Positions 7,196 to 15,310 of a stretch of 58,966 bases of DNA are shown here, piece after piece. The stretch is from Acidobacteriota bacterium (GTDB taxonomy: Bacteria; Acidobacteriota; Terriglobia; Terriglobales; Acidobacteriaceae), in NCBI GenBank assembly GCA_031296105.1, contig JARLGJ010000067.1:1-58966 (forward strand). Direction: 5' to 3'. Below the pieces are notes generated by a model. The model made no database searches. It saw only the letters and a program-made list of their open reading frames with translations, and had not been told where the DNA came from. Position 1 is the first letter of the stretch; each line of letters opens with the position of its first letter. The translations under genes and the position numbers were made by a program.

Positions 7196-9574
7196 TTAGA
7201 AGCTCGCCGTCAGGTGCAGAGACACCGTGCGCCCGCGTCCGGCGACCGGTGTCATCATGCCCGTGGCGTTGTAGATGTCAATGTTGTTGCCGCCCATCGG
7301 CAGTTCGTAGCGGCGGTTGAAGAGGTTGTCCACGCGCAGCCCGCCCCCCACATACTTGCTTGTGTACGCGGCATGAAGGTTGAAGAGGGTATATCCCGGA
7401 GTGCGGAGTTCCAAGCGGTTCGGATCGAGGAGCGACTTCTGGTCCACCATCTCCGAGCCGATGCCGGCGCTCAAGCCCTTGATCTCCTCGTCGAAGGCGA
7501 GCCACAGATTCAGCGGCATCATCTGGTAGAGCGGAGTGTTGCTATCGGTGCGCGTGCCGTGCAGCCACGCTCCACTGGCGCTCAGCTTGCCGGTACCTGC
7601 GCCCGCGCTATTCCATAGAGTGGCAAAGCCCGAGAGATCGCCGCCGTAGATGCGCGCGTCGTGATTGGCAAAGCGCAGCAGAGGCAACATGCTCATTCCG
7701 CCCATCGAGGGAATGACGTTCACGTCGATGTAGTTCTGGATGTGGTTCAGGTGCGGCGTCAGCTTCACCTCCCAGGGTTGCGGCGTTTTTCCATGCAGCA
7801 GAAGGGTGCCGCTGAGGACGTTGCCGGTCTCCGACTTCAAAGCCACGTTGCCGTAATACATGTTGCCGTCGCCGAACCATCCAATCATGCTGGCGGCCAT
7901 CATGCTGGTGGACCAGGTGTAACGCTCGTAAAGATTGGGCGCGCGGTTCTTGCGCGCGTAGCCGAACTCGACGGCAGCGTGCGCATTGGCATCGTAGCGG
8001 GCCAGTGCCGTCAGGTCGAGGTTGGCGTCGGTGCGGGCGTGTTTTCCGGCGTTGAAGGCAGCGGCGTCGGTGGCATACATCGACGAGTAGCCCTGCACGT
8101 CACCCGCATCGGACCACACGGTGTCGTTGCGCAGGCCGACCAGTGTGGACCAGCGCGGCGTCCAGTGGCTGAACAGTTCGGCGTAGCTTCCCAAACGGGT
8201 GCGGCGGCCATTGTTGATGTTGACGAACGTGTCCGGCCCCATCATGGGCGACGCTCCGGCAACCGGAGGCCACCAGTCGTCCAGGCGGAAGCGGTGCAGT
8301 TCATTGCCAGCGCGGACGGTGTGGCGCGTGCCCAGCGCGGACTCATAGCGCACGGAGTAGCCCAGGTCACGGCCGTGGGTAAGCATCGGCATGGACGATC
8401 CTGCGCCGTACACCGCCAGCTTGTCTCCCAGAAAGTTCATCTGGTGCTGCGTGTTCTGCCAGTAGAAGCGCGCATCCAGAGAGCCCGCGTTCAGCGTGCG
8501 GCGGTAGCGCAGATTTAAGGACGTGGCGTTGTTGTGCGTCATGTCCATGTAGGCGTTCACAAAGCCTTCGTATGGCGTGTGGTGAAAGGTTCCGGTGGCA
8601 ACCAAGAGAGTGCGTCTAAATTGTGCCGCCAGGGTGAGTGCGTGATCCGTGGTCTGTGCCGAGGTGGATGTGACCTTGTGACCCGCGCCGTCGGAGTAAT
8701 CGCCGGTGGTGGTGAAGGAGCCGGTGTAGCCGATGCCGAAGTGCTCGCTGGCAATCCACGTGTTGAGCGACCCGCCCCAGTTGTCTCCGTTCGAGCGGTA
8801 GAAGCCGTTGAACGTGCCATCCTCACGCAGCTTGCCGCCATGTTCGGCAAAGACTGGCAGTGGAGTTTCCACGGCGATGGTGCCGCCCAGGCTGTCTCCG
8901 CCCAGGCTGACCGGGGTGATTCCCGCCAGCACCGTTACCCGCGCGGCCTGCGACGGGGCCACGTAACTGAGCGTGGGATTCATGTGGTTGGGGCAGGCGC
9001 TGGAGATCGTCATCCCATCCACCACAATCTTGGAGCGCTCGTCGCCGAGGCCGTGCAGAAACGGAATCGTCGCAAGCTCGCCGTTGCCATGCAGGCTGAC
9101 GCCGGGGATCTCCGCCAGCAGCTCGGCGCTGTTATGGCTCTGGGATGAGTTGGACGGTTGCTCAGCCAGCGCCGAAGCACCAAGGGAGTTGGCGTCTTGT
9201 CCCTCGACTTGCACGAAGGCCGAGGCGGGCGCGATCTTGAGCGATACATTCACCGCCGTCTCGCCTCCGGCGGCCACCGCGAGCGGAGCAAGCGTCTGCG
9301 CGGCAAAGCCCGGGGCGGCGATGGTGAGCTGATAGCTGCTGGCGGCGAGCGACGGAAAGCGGTAGCGTCCGTCGCGTGCGGTCTTCTGCGTAAGGCTGCT
9401 ATGCGCGGTTGCCGGGCGCAGTTCGACGGTGGCGTTGGCAATGGCGGCGCCGGAGGAATCGGTGACCGTGCCTCCGAGGCTGCCAGTGGCGGGATTCGGC
9501 TGGGAAAAGGCCAGCGTTGCCGGCGCGAGCAGGCACACGACCGCCATCAGGGCGGTCCAAAGATTGCATTTCAT
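7196..9574 (-). CDS. TonB-dependent outer-membrane copper receptor, OprC/NosA type
   Basis: A 792-residue receptor that should import copper across the outer membrane with energy from TonB. It has a signal peptide (1-25) and a carboxypeptidase-regulatory-like beta-sandwich at about 27-113, common in acidobacterial and Bacteroidetes receptors. A plug follows (IPGVSLHG, KIVVDGM), then a 22-strand-type barrel ending in Phe (LHLTASF). The copper ligands described for OprC, a CxxxM in the plug and an HxM in the barrel, are both present: C194-PNH-M198 and H377-Q-M379. The barrel is also Met-rich. The start was placed at 9574 because AGGAGAGAGGAAGAACC precedes it and it opens the signal peptide. A small Cys-rich gene lies just upstream. 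Confidence 0.85.
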   Translation of the reverse strand: MKCNLWTALMAVVCLLAPATLAFSQPNPATGSLGGTVTDSSGAAIANATVELRPATAHSSLTQKTARDGRYRFPSLAASSYQLTIAAPGFAAQTLAPLAVAAGGETAVNVSLKIAPASAFVQVEGQDANSLGASALAEQPSNSSQSHNSAELLAEIPGVSLHGNGELATIPFLHGLGDERSKIVVDGMTISSACPNHMNPTLSYVAPSQAARVTVLAGITPVSLGGDSLGGTIAVETPLPVFAEHGGKLREDGTFNGFYRSNGDNWGGSLNTWIASEHFGIGYTGSFTTTGDYSDGAGHKVTSTSAQTTDHALTLAAQFRRTLLVATGTFHHTPYEGFVNAYMDMTHNNATSLNLRYRRTLNAGSLDARFYWQNTQHQMNFLGDKLAVYGAGSSMPMLTHGRDLGYSVRYESALGTRHTVRAGNELHRFRLDDWWPPVAGASPMMGPDTFVNINNGRRTRLGSYAELFSHWTPRWSTLVGLRNDTVWSDAGDVQGYSSMYATDAAAFNAGKHARTDANLDLTALARYDANAHAAVEFGYARKNRAPNLYERYTWSTSMMAASMIGWFGDGNMYYGNVALKSETGNVLSGTLLLHGKTPQPWEVKLTPHLNHIQNYIDVNVIPSMGGMSMLPLLRFANHDARIYGGDLSGFATLWNSAGAGTGKLSASGAWLHGTRTDSNTPLYQMMPLNLWLAFDEEIKGLSAGIGSEMVDQKSLLDPNRLELRTPGYTLFNLHAAYTSKYVGGGLRVDNLFNRRYELPMGGNNIDIYNATGMMTPVAGRGRTVSLHLTASF

Positions 9575-9660
9575 GGTTCTTCCTCTCTCCTGTTTCTGGG
9601 CGGAACACAAAACCGCGACGGCGCCATGAGCGCGCCGGGAGCGCAGCGTTTCAGGGGAAA

Positions 9661-10029
9661 TCAGGCGAGAGACAAAGGCGGGCCGCGCTTGGGCCGCGAG
9701 TAGAGATCAACCGGCGAATACGACGCCATGCGCTGCGCCAGCCGCGCCTGGAAGACGCGAAGCGCAACGCGGAATTGCTCCGCAGCCTCGGGCGTATAGG
9801 AGCCGGAGTGCGCGGCGGTGACGCCGACGGAACGGCAGGGACACTTTTCGTGCACCGAGGCAAAGCCGTCACCACCGCGCAGGCGCTCGGCCATTTGGCA
9901 GCAGCAACGGTGCTTGCCATTGCGACGGCAGCACGGCGGCAGCGTCGATTCCAGACTGGGCGTGAAGAAGGGAACCACCAGAAAAAAGGTGGCAGCCGCC
10001 AACAACGCAATGGAAAGCAAGCGACGCAT
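9661..10029 (-). CDS. Small Cys-rich secreted or membrane protein, possibly copper-binding
   Basis: A protein of about 122 residues with an N-terminal hydrophobic segment (residues 4-23), then a Cys-rich patch with CC and CCCQM, then HEKCPC. It ends in a Pro/Arg-rich tail. I do not recognise a named family. It lies 86 bases upstream of the OprC-like receptor on the same strand and is probably co-transcribed with it. Clustered Cys, His and Met beside a copper receptor make a periplasmic copper-binding or sensing role plausible, but this is inference. The start at 10029 begins the hydrophobic segment; a longer reading from 10077 adds a Pro-rich stretch that looks non-coding. Confidence 0.6.
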   Translation of the reverse strand: MRRLLSIALLAAATFFLVVPFFTPSLESTLPPCCRRNGKHRCCCQMAERLRGGDGFASVHEKCPCRSVGVTAAHSGSYTPEAAEQFRVALRVFQARLAQRMASYSPVDLYSRPKRGPPLSLA

Positions 10030-10038
10030 TGACAGGCG

Positions 10039-10044
10039 ATTATA
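10039..10044 (-). promoter_or_regulatory. TATAAT -10 hexamer close to the Cys-rich gene start
   Basis: A perfect TATAAT on the minus strand ends 10 bases before the ATG at 10029. No good -35 hexamer is visible at the usual distance and no Shine-Dalgarno sequence lies between the hexamer and the ATG. If it is used, transcription would begin at or within a few bases of the ATG and the mRNA would be leaderless or nearly so. Confidence 0.35.
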
Positions 10045-10217
10045 CGGGTACGGCGCGCCGCTTCCCGGGGGCGGCACTGGAATTAATTCTTATGCGTCAT
10101 TTGTGTATGAAATAGCTACGAAAGAGGATGTTTGCACTGCGATTTCCGCATCGCGCGGCGCGCCAGTGGCATCCATTCTATTTATGGATTTTTCCGGGTT
10201 TGCGAAAGGTCTTCAGA

Positions 10218-11255
10218 ATGGGCTTGCGACTGTCGTCTGCTTTGGCTGTTCCGTTGTTGCTGGGCTTGTGCCTTTCTGCCTCCACGCTTGCGGCGCAGAC
10301 AGCCCCCGCCGGGGAGGCCGCCTACGGCCCGCGGCTGGAGGGTTACGCATACCCGCACCCGGTGCAGCAGTATCGCTTCCAGTCACAGGGGCAATCGCTG
10401 GAGATGGCGTATATGGACGTGGCGGCCGCGCATCCCAACGGGCAGGTGGCCGTGCTGCTGCATGGTAAAAACTTCTGCGCCGCCACCTGGGAGCCCACCA
10501 TTGAGGAGCTGAGCCGCGCGGGCTATCGGGTGATTGCTCCGGACCAGATCGGCTTCTGCAAATCCAGCAAGCCGCAAACGTATCAGTTCACCTTTCAGCA
10601 ACTGGCGGCCAACACGCACGCCCTGCTGGGGTCTCTGGGCATTTCGCAGTATGTCCTGATCGGCCACTCCACCGGAGGGATGCTGGCGATGCGCTATGGG
10701 CTGATGTATCCGGCGGAGGTGAAGCAACTGGTGCTGGTGGACCCCATTGGGCTGGAGGACTGGAAGGCCCTCGGCGTGCCCTGGCAGAGCGTGGACGAGT
10801 GGTACAAGCGCGAACTGGCCACCACGGCCGAGCGCATCCGCAACTACGAGAAGAACACCTACTACGCCGGCACCTGGAGCGCAGGCTACGAGGAGCCGGT
10901 GCAGATGCTGGCCGGCATGTATCGCGGCGCGGGGCGCGAGCAGGTGGCATGGGACTCGGCGCTGCTGTACGACATGATCCAGACACAGCCGGTGATTTAT
11001 GAGATTGGACAGTTGCAGATGCCAGTGCTGTTGATGATCGGCGAAAAGGACAACACGGCCATTGGCAAGGATCTCGCGGGGCCGGAGCTGCGCAAGAAAC
11101 TTGGCAACTATGCCGAGCTGGGCCGGAAAACCGCGGCACTCATTCCCCATGCCACGCTGGTCTCGTTCCCCGACCTGGGCCACGCGCCGCAAATCCAGGC
11201 TCCGGAAAGGTTCCACAAGGCGCTGCTGGAGGGGATGGCGGCCGCCCGATCGTGA
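10218..11255 (+). CDS. Exported alpha/beta hydrolase
   Basis: A 345-residue alpha/beta-hydrolase-fold enzyme with a signal peptide (1-26, ending LAAQ). The catalytic triad is visible: nucleophile S151 in GHSTGG, D278 in IGEKDNT and H322 in DLGHAP. The oxyanion HG pair is at 82-83. The sequence VLLHGKNFCAATWEPTIEEL resembles epoxide hydrolase and haloalkane dehalogenase-like members, but the substrate cannot be told. I chose the ATG at 10218, after AAAGGTCTTCAGA, because it starts the signal peptide; an upstream ATG at 10128 adds an Arg/His-rich leader that is unlikely to be translated. It appears monocistronic. Confidence 0.85.
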   Translation: MGLRLSSALAVPLLLGLCLSASTLAAQTAPAGEAAYGPRLEGYAYPHPVQQYRFQSQGQSLEMAYMDVAAAHPNGQVAVLLHGKNFCAATWEPTIEELSRAGYRVIAPDQIGFCKSSKPQTYQFTFQQLAANTHALLGSLGISQYVLIGHSTGGMLAMRYGLMYPAEVKQLVLVDPIGLEDWKALGVPWQSVDEWYKRELATTAERIRNYEKNTYYAGTWSAGYEEPVQMLAGMYRGAGREQVAWDSALLYDMIQTQPVIYEIGQLQMPVLLMIGEKDNTAIGKDLAGPELRKKLGNYAELGRKTAALIPHATLVSFPDLGHAPQIQAPERFHKALLEGMAAARS

Positions 11256-11668
11256 GAGTTTGCGGCAGAGGTGACCTTGGCGCGGCATTGCTTCCTTGCA
11301 CCTGGTAGGGGTCCTTCACGGCCGTGGCGTGCGCCATGCGCCCGCCACTTTGTTCAGGATGACACCTCGATAGCAAAAAATTAAGACAGGAACAAAAGCA
11401 AAGATAAATCCAGAGACAGAGGCGGGTGGCGGGTGGCCCATTCAAGCCGCGCAGTTGGGCTTGAGTGGGGTTGTTGGGTGGCATTGCCGTCAGCACGCGG
11501 AGAAAAGAGCAGCTTGAAAGCTCCGCTTAACGAAAATCGCGTTGAGCGGGCCGCCTGCCAACGAGGCCGCCTTCCCAGGTTAGCCGCGCTTCGCGCGTCG
11601 AACCTGGGGCACAATCGCGAAGGTCAGCCCCAACGTTCATCATTGCTTTTCAATGGCATACTCTCAAG
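11256..11668. repeat. Gene-free stretch holding two dispersed palindromic repeats
   Basis: This 413-base gap has no convincing gene. It contains a palindrome at 11437-11469 (CCCATTCAAGCC ... GGGCTTGAGTGGG) and one copy of the CCCAGGTT family at 11573-11613. Related copies of both occur again just after the next gene, at 12810-12846 and 12721-12759, so the propeller gene is bracketed by the same two repeat types. Confidence 0.65.
11573..11613. repeat. CCCAGGTT palindrome, copy 1
   Basis: The left arm CCCAGGTTAGC and right arm GAACCTGGGGCACA flank a variable GC-rich hairpin centre. The same arms recur at 12721-12759, 32113-32155 and, inverted, 36105-36146. All four copies are intergenic. Confidence 0.75.
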
Positions 11669-12718
11669 ATGACTCGCATCGCCTGTCTATTTGCCTCAGC
11701 CCTCCTCTATGTTAGCCCTTCCTTTGCGCAATTTGTTATGCAGGACGCGCACACCACGGCCGGTTTGCGCGGGATTCATGCCGTCAGCGAGCGCGTGGCG
11801 TGGGCCAGCGGCACCGGAGGGACGGTGCTGCGCACGGTGGATGGCGGCTCACACTGGACGGCGTGCGCCGTGCCTCCGCGAGCGGAGACGCTGGACTTTC
11901 GCGGCGTGTGGGCGTGGAGCGAACTGGAGGCCGAGGTGTTGGCGTCCGGTCCCGGAGAGGCTTCGCGCCTGTATCGCACCGTGGATGGCTGTCGCATTTG
12001 GGTGGAGGAGCTGCGCAACGAGGACAAAGACGGCTTTTGGGACGTGCTGGCCTATGAGACGCGGGACTTCGGCCTGCTGGGCGACACGCGGACGGGCGTG
12101 GTGATTGGCGATCCGGTAAAAGGCTGCTTCGAGACCAAGGCGATGGTTCTCGGGCACGGCTGGTTCATCGACGAGGCCTCGTGCACGGCGCGGGAAGGCG
12201 AGTCGGCGTTTGCTGCCAGCAACACTTCCGCGTTTGTGTTTGGCTCGCGGCGCTACATATTGGTTACCGGAGGCAAGGGCGGTCCGCGGGCGCTGCGCTC
12301 TGGTTTGCTTGCCCATCGCGGTGCGGAGATGGGGTGCGCCGCCTCGATGCTGCCGCTGGCCTCGGGAGAGGAGTCGGCGGGGGCGTTTTCGGTATGGTTC
12401 CGCGACGCGAAGCTCGGAGTGGTGGTAGGCGGAGACTACAAGAAGCCAGGCGAGCGAGAGGGAACCGCCGCGTGGACGGCGGATGGCGGCGTGCACTGGA
12501 CGGCCTCTCAGAGGCCTCCGCGGGGCTACCGCTCGGGCGTGCAATGGGATGAGGCGGCGAAGGCGTGGATTGCCGTGGGGACGAACGGGGCAGATGCCTC
12601 CTACGACGACGGCAAGACGTGGAAGGCGCTGGACGACGGAAACTGGAACGCGATTTCCTGGCCGTTTGCGGTGGGTCCGGAGGGAAGGATTGGGAAGATG
12701 TCTACGCCAGTTCGGTAG
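11669..12718 (+). CDS. Secreted HCF136/Ycf48-like beta-propeller protein
   Basis: A 349-residue exported protein with a signal peptide (1-20, ending SFAQ). It contains repeated propeller-blade motifs of the type GTVLRTVDGGSHW, ASRLYRTVDG, TAAWTADGGVHW and ASYDDGKTW, the Asp-box/BNR pattern of the HCF136/Ycf48 photosystem II assembly family and of sialidase-like propellers. In non-photosynthetic bacteria these proteins usually have no assigned role. No sialidase catalytic Arg triad can be claimed. It appears to be a single gene, with repeats on both sides. Confidence 0.75.
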   Translation: MTRIACLFASALLYVSPSFAQFVMQDAHTTAGLRGIHAVSERVAWASGTGGTVLRTVDGGSHWTACAVPPRAETLDFRGVWAWSELEAEVLASGPGEASRLYRTVDGCRIWVEELRNEDKDGFWDVLAYETRDFGLLGDTRTGVVIGDPVKGCFETKAMVLGHGWFIDEASCTAREGESAFAASNTSAFVFGSRRYILVTGGKGGPRALRSGLLAHRGAEMGCAASMLPLASGEESAGAFSVWFRDAKLGVVVGGDYKKPGEREGTAAWTADGGVHWTASQRPPRGYRSGVQWDEAAKAWIAVGTNGADASYDDGKTWKALDDGNWNAISWPFAVGPEGRIGKMSTPVR

Positions 12719-12720
12719 GG

Positions 12721-12759
12721 GCCCAGGTTAGCTCGCTGCGCTCGCGAACCTGGGGCACA
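12721..12759. repeat. CCCAGGTT palindrome, copy 2, followed by short tandem repeats
   Basis: The arms CCCAGGTTAGC and GAACCTGGGGCACA begin 2 bases after the stop of the propeller gene. Immediately downstream (about 12757-12795) is a short degenerate tandem repeat built on ACTGGAACCAC/ACTGGGACCAC. Confidence 0.75.
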
Positions 12760-12809
12760 CTGGAACCATACTGGAACCACACTGGGACCACAGCGGAGAG
12801 AATGCGTTT

Positions 12810-12846
12810 CCCACTCAAGCCCAACAGCGGGGCTTGAATGGGGCAC
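12810..12846. repeat. CCCACTCAAGCC palindrome
   Basis: The arms CCCACTCAAGCCC and GGGCTTGAATGGGG surround a short centre. It is the second copy of the palindrome at 11437-11469 and shows the same arm sequence with a few changes. Confidence 0.6.
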
Positions 12847-12879
12847 CGGTGTAGTGAACGGAGCTGGGGGAATGGAAAA

Positions 12880-12905
12880 AAGGCTGAGCGATGAAGCTCA
12901 GCCTT
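12880..12905. terminator. Bidirectional hairpin terminator
   Basis: A perfect 10-bp stem AAGGCTGAGC/GCTCAGCCTT with a 6-base loop, preceded by a run of A. It fits an intrinsic terminator better on the minus strand because of that A run. The stretch 12906-13416 is otherwise free of genes that I can support. Confidence 0.6.
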
Positions 12906-13222
12906 ATAAGTGCACAGGAATAAATGGACGACAACGTCACTATATAGGTGATCAGCCTATCTGACAAGTAAAAATCTGGTGTGGATTACCAAGAAATCCT
13001 AAGTGTCAGGCCCGGTTGGACCGGGTGCTGGCGATTCATTTCCAAGGAGTTATACCCTTGCGTAACCTGTTGAGGGAAAAGCACGAATCGTTTGTGGTAC
13101 TGCCCCATGATGTTGTGGTGTATGTTGCCATAAGGTACCAAGTATGGCGCTTTGGGGCCCGGGGAGTGCCGGAGTTCGTGCGAAGTTAGCGGTTATCGTC
13201 CGGGTTTTGCCGGAAGTTTCGG

Positions 13223-13253
13223 TTGACTTGGCTGCCTGCAACTCTGCTATAAC
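13223..13253 (+). promoter_or_regulatory. Candidate sigma-70 promoter ahead of the HTH-pil cluster
   Basis: TTGACT at 13223-13228 and TATAAC at 13248-13253, separated by 19 bases, which is a little long. It lies about 165 bases upstream of the HTH gene. The rest of 12906-13416 shows no gene. Confidence 0.35.
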
Positions 13254-13416
13254 CAGCGCGTAGCATTCCCCCCGAGAAAGCAAGGAATCCTCCTCGCAGT
13301 CCGGTGTGCTGCGTGCGCACCGGGATGGAGCAGAGAGTGAGCGGCCTCCTGGCCATTCAAAGGAGCTGCTGCTAACGGTTGCTCGCTGCAAGGCTGGCCT
13401 CGAAAGGGCAAAGTAT

Positions 13417-13656
13417 ATGTCCGAAGCGCCTGAAGTGATGAACATCCGGCAAGCCTCGAGCTACCTGGGGGTAAGCCCTGACACACTCTATAAGTACGTG
13501 TCGGAGGGAAGCATCCCGGCGTTCAAATTGGGGAACCGCTGGAAGTTCAAAAAAGCCCTGCTGGACCGCTGGATGGAAAGCAAGAGCAGCGGCGGAGAGA
13601 TGACACAAGTACCCAGGAAAACGCCACGCCCGGTTCGCCAGGCGTCGGCGCGGTAA
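13417..13656 (+). CDS. Small excisionase-type helix-turn-helix DNA-binding protein
   Basis: A 79-residue protein of the excisionase/MerR-like HTH_17 type. The motif MNIRQASSYLGVSPDTLYKY followed by GSIPAFKLGNRWKFKK is the standard winged HTH layout with the basic wing R-W-[KR]-F. A basic tail (RKTPRPVRQASAR) follows. The start at 13417 was chosen for the preceding GAAAGGGCA; an internal ATG at 13438 is possible. It lies 11 bases before pilM, so it is probably the first gene of the pilus operon. Such proteins occur as regulators and excision factors; no integrase is nearby, so a regulator is more likely. Confidence 0.8.
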   Translation: MSEAPEVMNIRQASSYLGVSPDTLYKYVSEGSIPAFKLGNRWKFKKALLDRWMESKSSGGEMTQVPRKTPRPVRQASAR

Positions 13657-13667
13657 GAAGGAAAGCT

Positions 13668-14732
13668 ATGTTAGGTCTTCCGTTTCTTGGCAAGAGCAAG
13701 GCCGTAGTCGGACTCGACATCGGCTCGACGAGCATCAAGGCCGTGGAGTTGCAGCGGAACCGCGGCTCGATCACGGTGAGCCACGTGGGCTTGGAGCCGC
13801 TGGCGAGCGACATCGTCGTGGACTCGATGATTGTCGATAGCGGCAGCGTGGCTTCGGCCATCAGTAAGCTCTTTGGCGAGCACGCCTTTAAAGCCAAGCT
13901 GGTTGCCACGTCGGTGAGCGGGCACTCGGTGATCGTGAAAAAGATCTCGATCCAGACGATGGCCGAACCCGAACTGGGCGAGGCGGTTCGCGGCGAGGCG
14001 GCGCAGTACATTCCGTTCGACATGTCGGACGTGAACGTGGACTACCAGGTGCTGAGCACGGACCTGACGGGACCGACGATCGACGTGCTGCTGGTGGCGG
14101 TGAAGAAAGACAAGATTCTGAACTACACGAACGCGCTGCAGTTGGCGGGGCGGCAGCCTTCGATCGTGGATATCGACGCGTTTGCCCTGCAGAATTGCTA
14201 CGAATACAACTACGATCCGGCGCCGACGGCGACGGTGGCGCTGCTGAACATCGGCGCCAGCGTGATGAACATCAACATTCTGCGCGGCAATAATCCGCTG
14301 TTCACGCGCGACGTGAGCGTGGGCGGCAATCAGTACACGGATTCGCTGCAGAAAGAGCTGGACCTGGGATTTGACGACGCCGAGGCGCTGAAGCTGGGGC
14401 GCAAGGTGGGCACGGTGAGCGACGACGCGAAGCTTCCCATCCTGCAGCAGGTGACGGAAATCATCGTGCTGGAAATTCAGAAGACCTTCGACTTCTTCCG
14501 CGCCACGGCCAGCGGCGAACACATCGAGCGCATTTTGGTCTCGGGCGGGTCGGCGCAGGTGCCGGGGCTGCTGGAGGCCCTGCGGCAGGAGTTCTCGATA
14601 CCGGTGGACCAGTTGAATCCGTTCCAGAAGGTGGTGCCACCGATTGGAGAAGGCGCGGACTTGATCGAGAAGCACGCCTCGCAACTGGTGGTGGCCGTGG
14701 GATTGGCCCTGAGGAGCTTTGAAAAATTATGA
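13668..14732 (+). CDS. pilM: Type IV pilus assembly protein PilM
   Basis: An actin-like cytoplasmic protein (354 residues) of the type IV pilus alignment complex. The FtsA/PilM-type phosphate-1 loop VVGLDIGSTSIKAVEL is at residues 13-28, and ILVSGGSAQVPGL near the C-terminus is the adenosine-binding GG motif. It recruits PilN through the PilN N-terminal INLL segment, which is present in the next product. The stop overlaps the pilN start (ATGA), and pilM-N-O-P-Q follow in canonical order. Confidence 0.95.
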   Translation: MLGLPFLGKSKAVVGLDIGSTSIKAVELQRNRGSITVSHVGLEPLASDIVVDSMIVDSGSVASAISKLFGEHAFKAKLVATSVSGHSVIVKKISIQTMAEPELGEAVRGEAAQYIPFDMSDVNVDYQVLSTDLTGPTIDVLLVAVKKDKILNYTNALQLAGRQPSIVDIDAFALQNCYEYNYDPAPTATVALLNIGASVMNINILRGNNPLFTRDVSVGGNQYTDSLQKELDLGFDDAEALKLGRKVGTVSDDAKLPILQQVTEIIVLEIQKTFDFFRATASGEHIERILVSGGSAQVPGLLEALRQEFSIPVDQLNPFQKVVPPIGEGADLIEKHASQLVVAVGLALRSFEKL

Positions 14733-15307
14733 TCCGGATCAATCTTCTCGCAGCGGCAAAACCGAAGAAGACTGGGCGCCGGTTTACGATGCCCAAGGTC
14801 ACCACGGACGGTCCGTCGCCGCTGGTGACGGGCCTGGCCGTGCTGGTGATCTGCGGACTGGGGCTGTACTACTCCTACTCGCGCATGGAGACGCAGCACG
14901 AGAAGCTGCAAACAGACTTGATCGAGGCCAACCGCAACATTGTGGCCATGAACAAGGTGAAGCAGGCGTACCTGGAACGGCAAAAAGAATATGAGGCGGT
15001 GAAGCGGCGCTTCGACGTGATCGACCAGTTGCGCAACAGCCAGACGGGGCCGGTGACTTTGTTGAGCCAGTTGAGCGACACGGTCAACAAGACCGACGGC
15101 GTGTGGCTGCTGACGATGAAGGACGACGGACCGACGGTGACCCTGGACGGCGTGGCGCTGGGGCCGGTGAACGTGGCAAACCTGATGGCGAACCTGAAGA
15201 AGTCCGGGTATTACAAGAACGTCGAACTGCGCGACACGTCCGAGGACGACGCTCAGAAGATACAGACGTTCACATTCAGCCTGGTGTGCGAGAAGGCGAA
15301 GGCATAA
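14729..15307 (+). CDS. pilN: Type IV pilus assembly protein PilN
   Basis: A 192-residue bitopic inner-membrane protein. The N-terminus begins MIRINLLAAA, the conserved INLL segment that binds PilM. A membrane helix spans about residues 32-50, a coiled coil 50-90, and a ferredoxin-like periplasmic domain the remainder. It links PilM to the periplasmic PilO/PilP part of the alignment complex. Start overlaps pilM by 4 bases. Confidence 0.93.
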   Translation: MIRINLLAAAKPKKTGRRFTMPKVTTDGPSPLVTGLAVLVICGLGLYYSYSRMETQHEKLQTDLIEANRNIVAMNKVKQAYLERQKEYEAVKRRFDVIDQLRNSQTGPVTLLSQLSDTVNKTDGVWLLTMKDDGPTVTLDGVALGPVNVANLMANLKKSGYYKNVELRDTSEDDAQKIQTFTFSLVCEKAKA

Positions 15308-15310
15308 GGT

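Noticed and set aside
7200..9700. Long plus-strand open frames opposite the TonB receptor
   Set aside because: They are complementary-strand shadows of a high-GC gene and lack family motifs or ribosome sites.
13306..13416. A longer N-terminus for the HTH protein starting at 13306
   Set aside because: The added residues do not resemble the HTH family and overlap the likely promoter/leader; the start at 13417 fits the domain.
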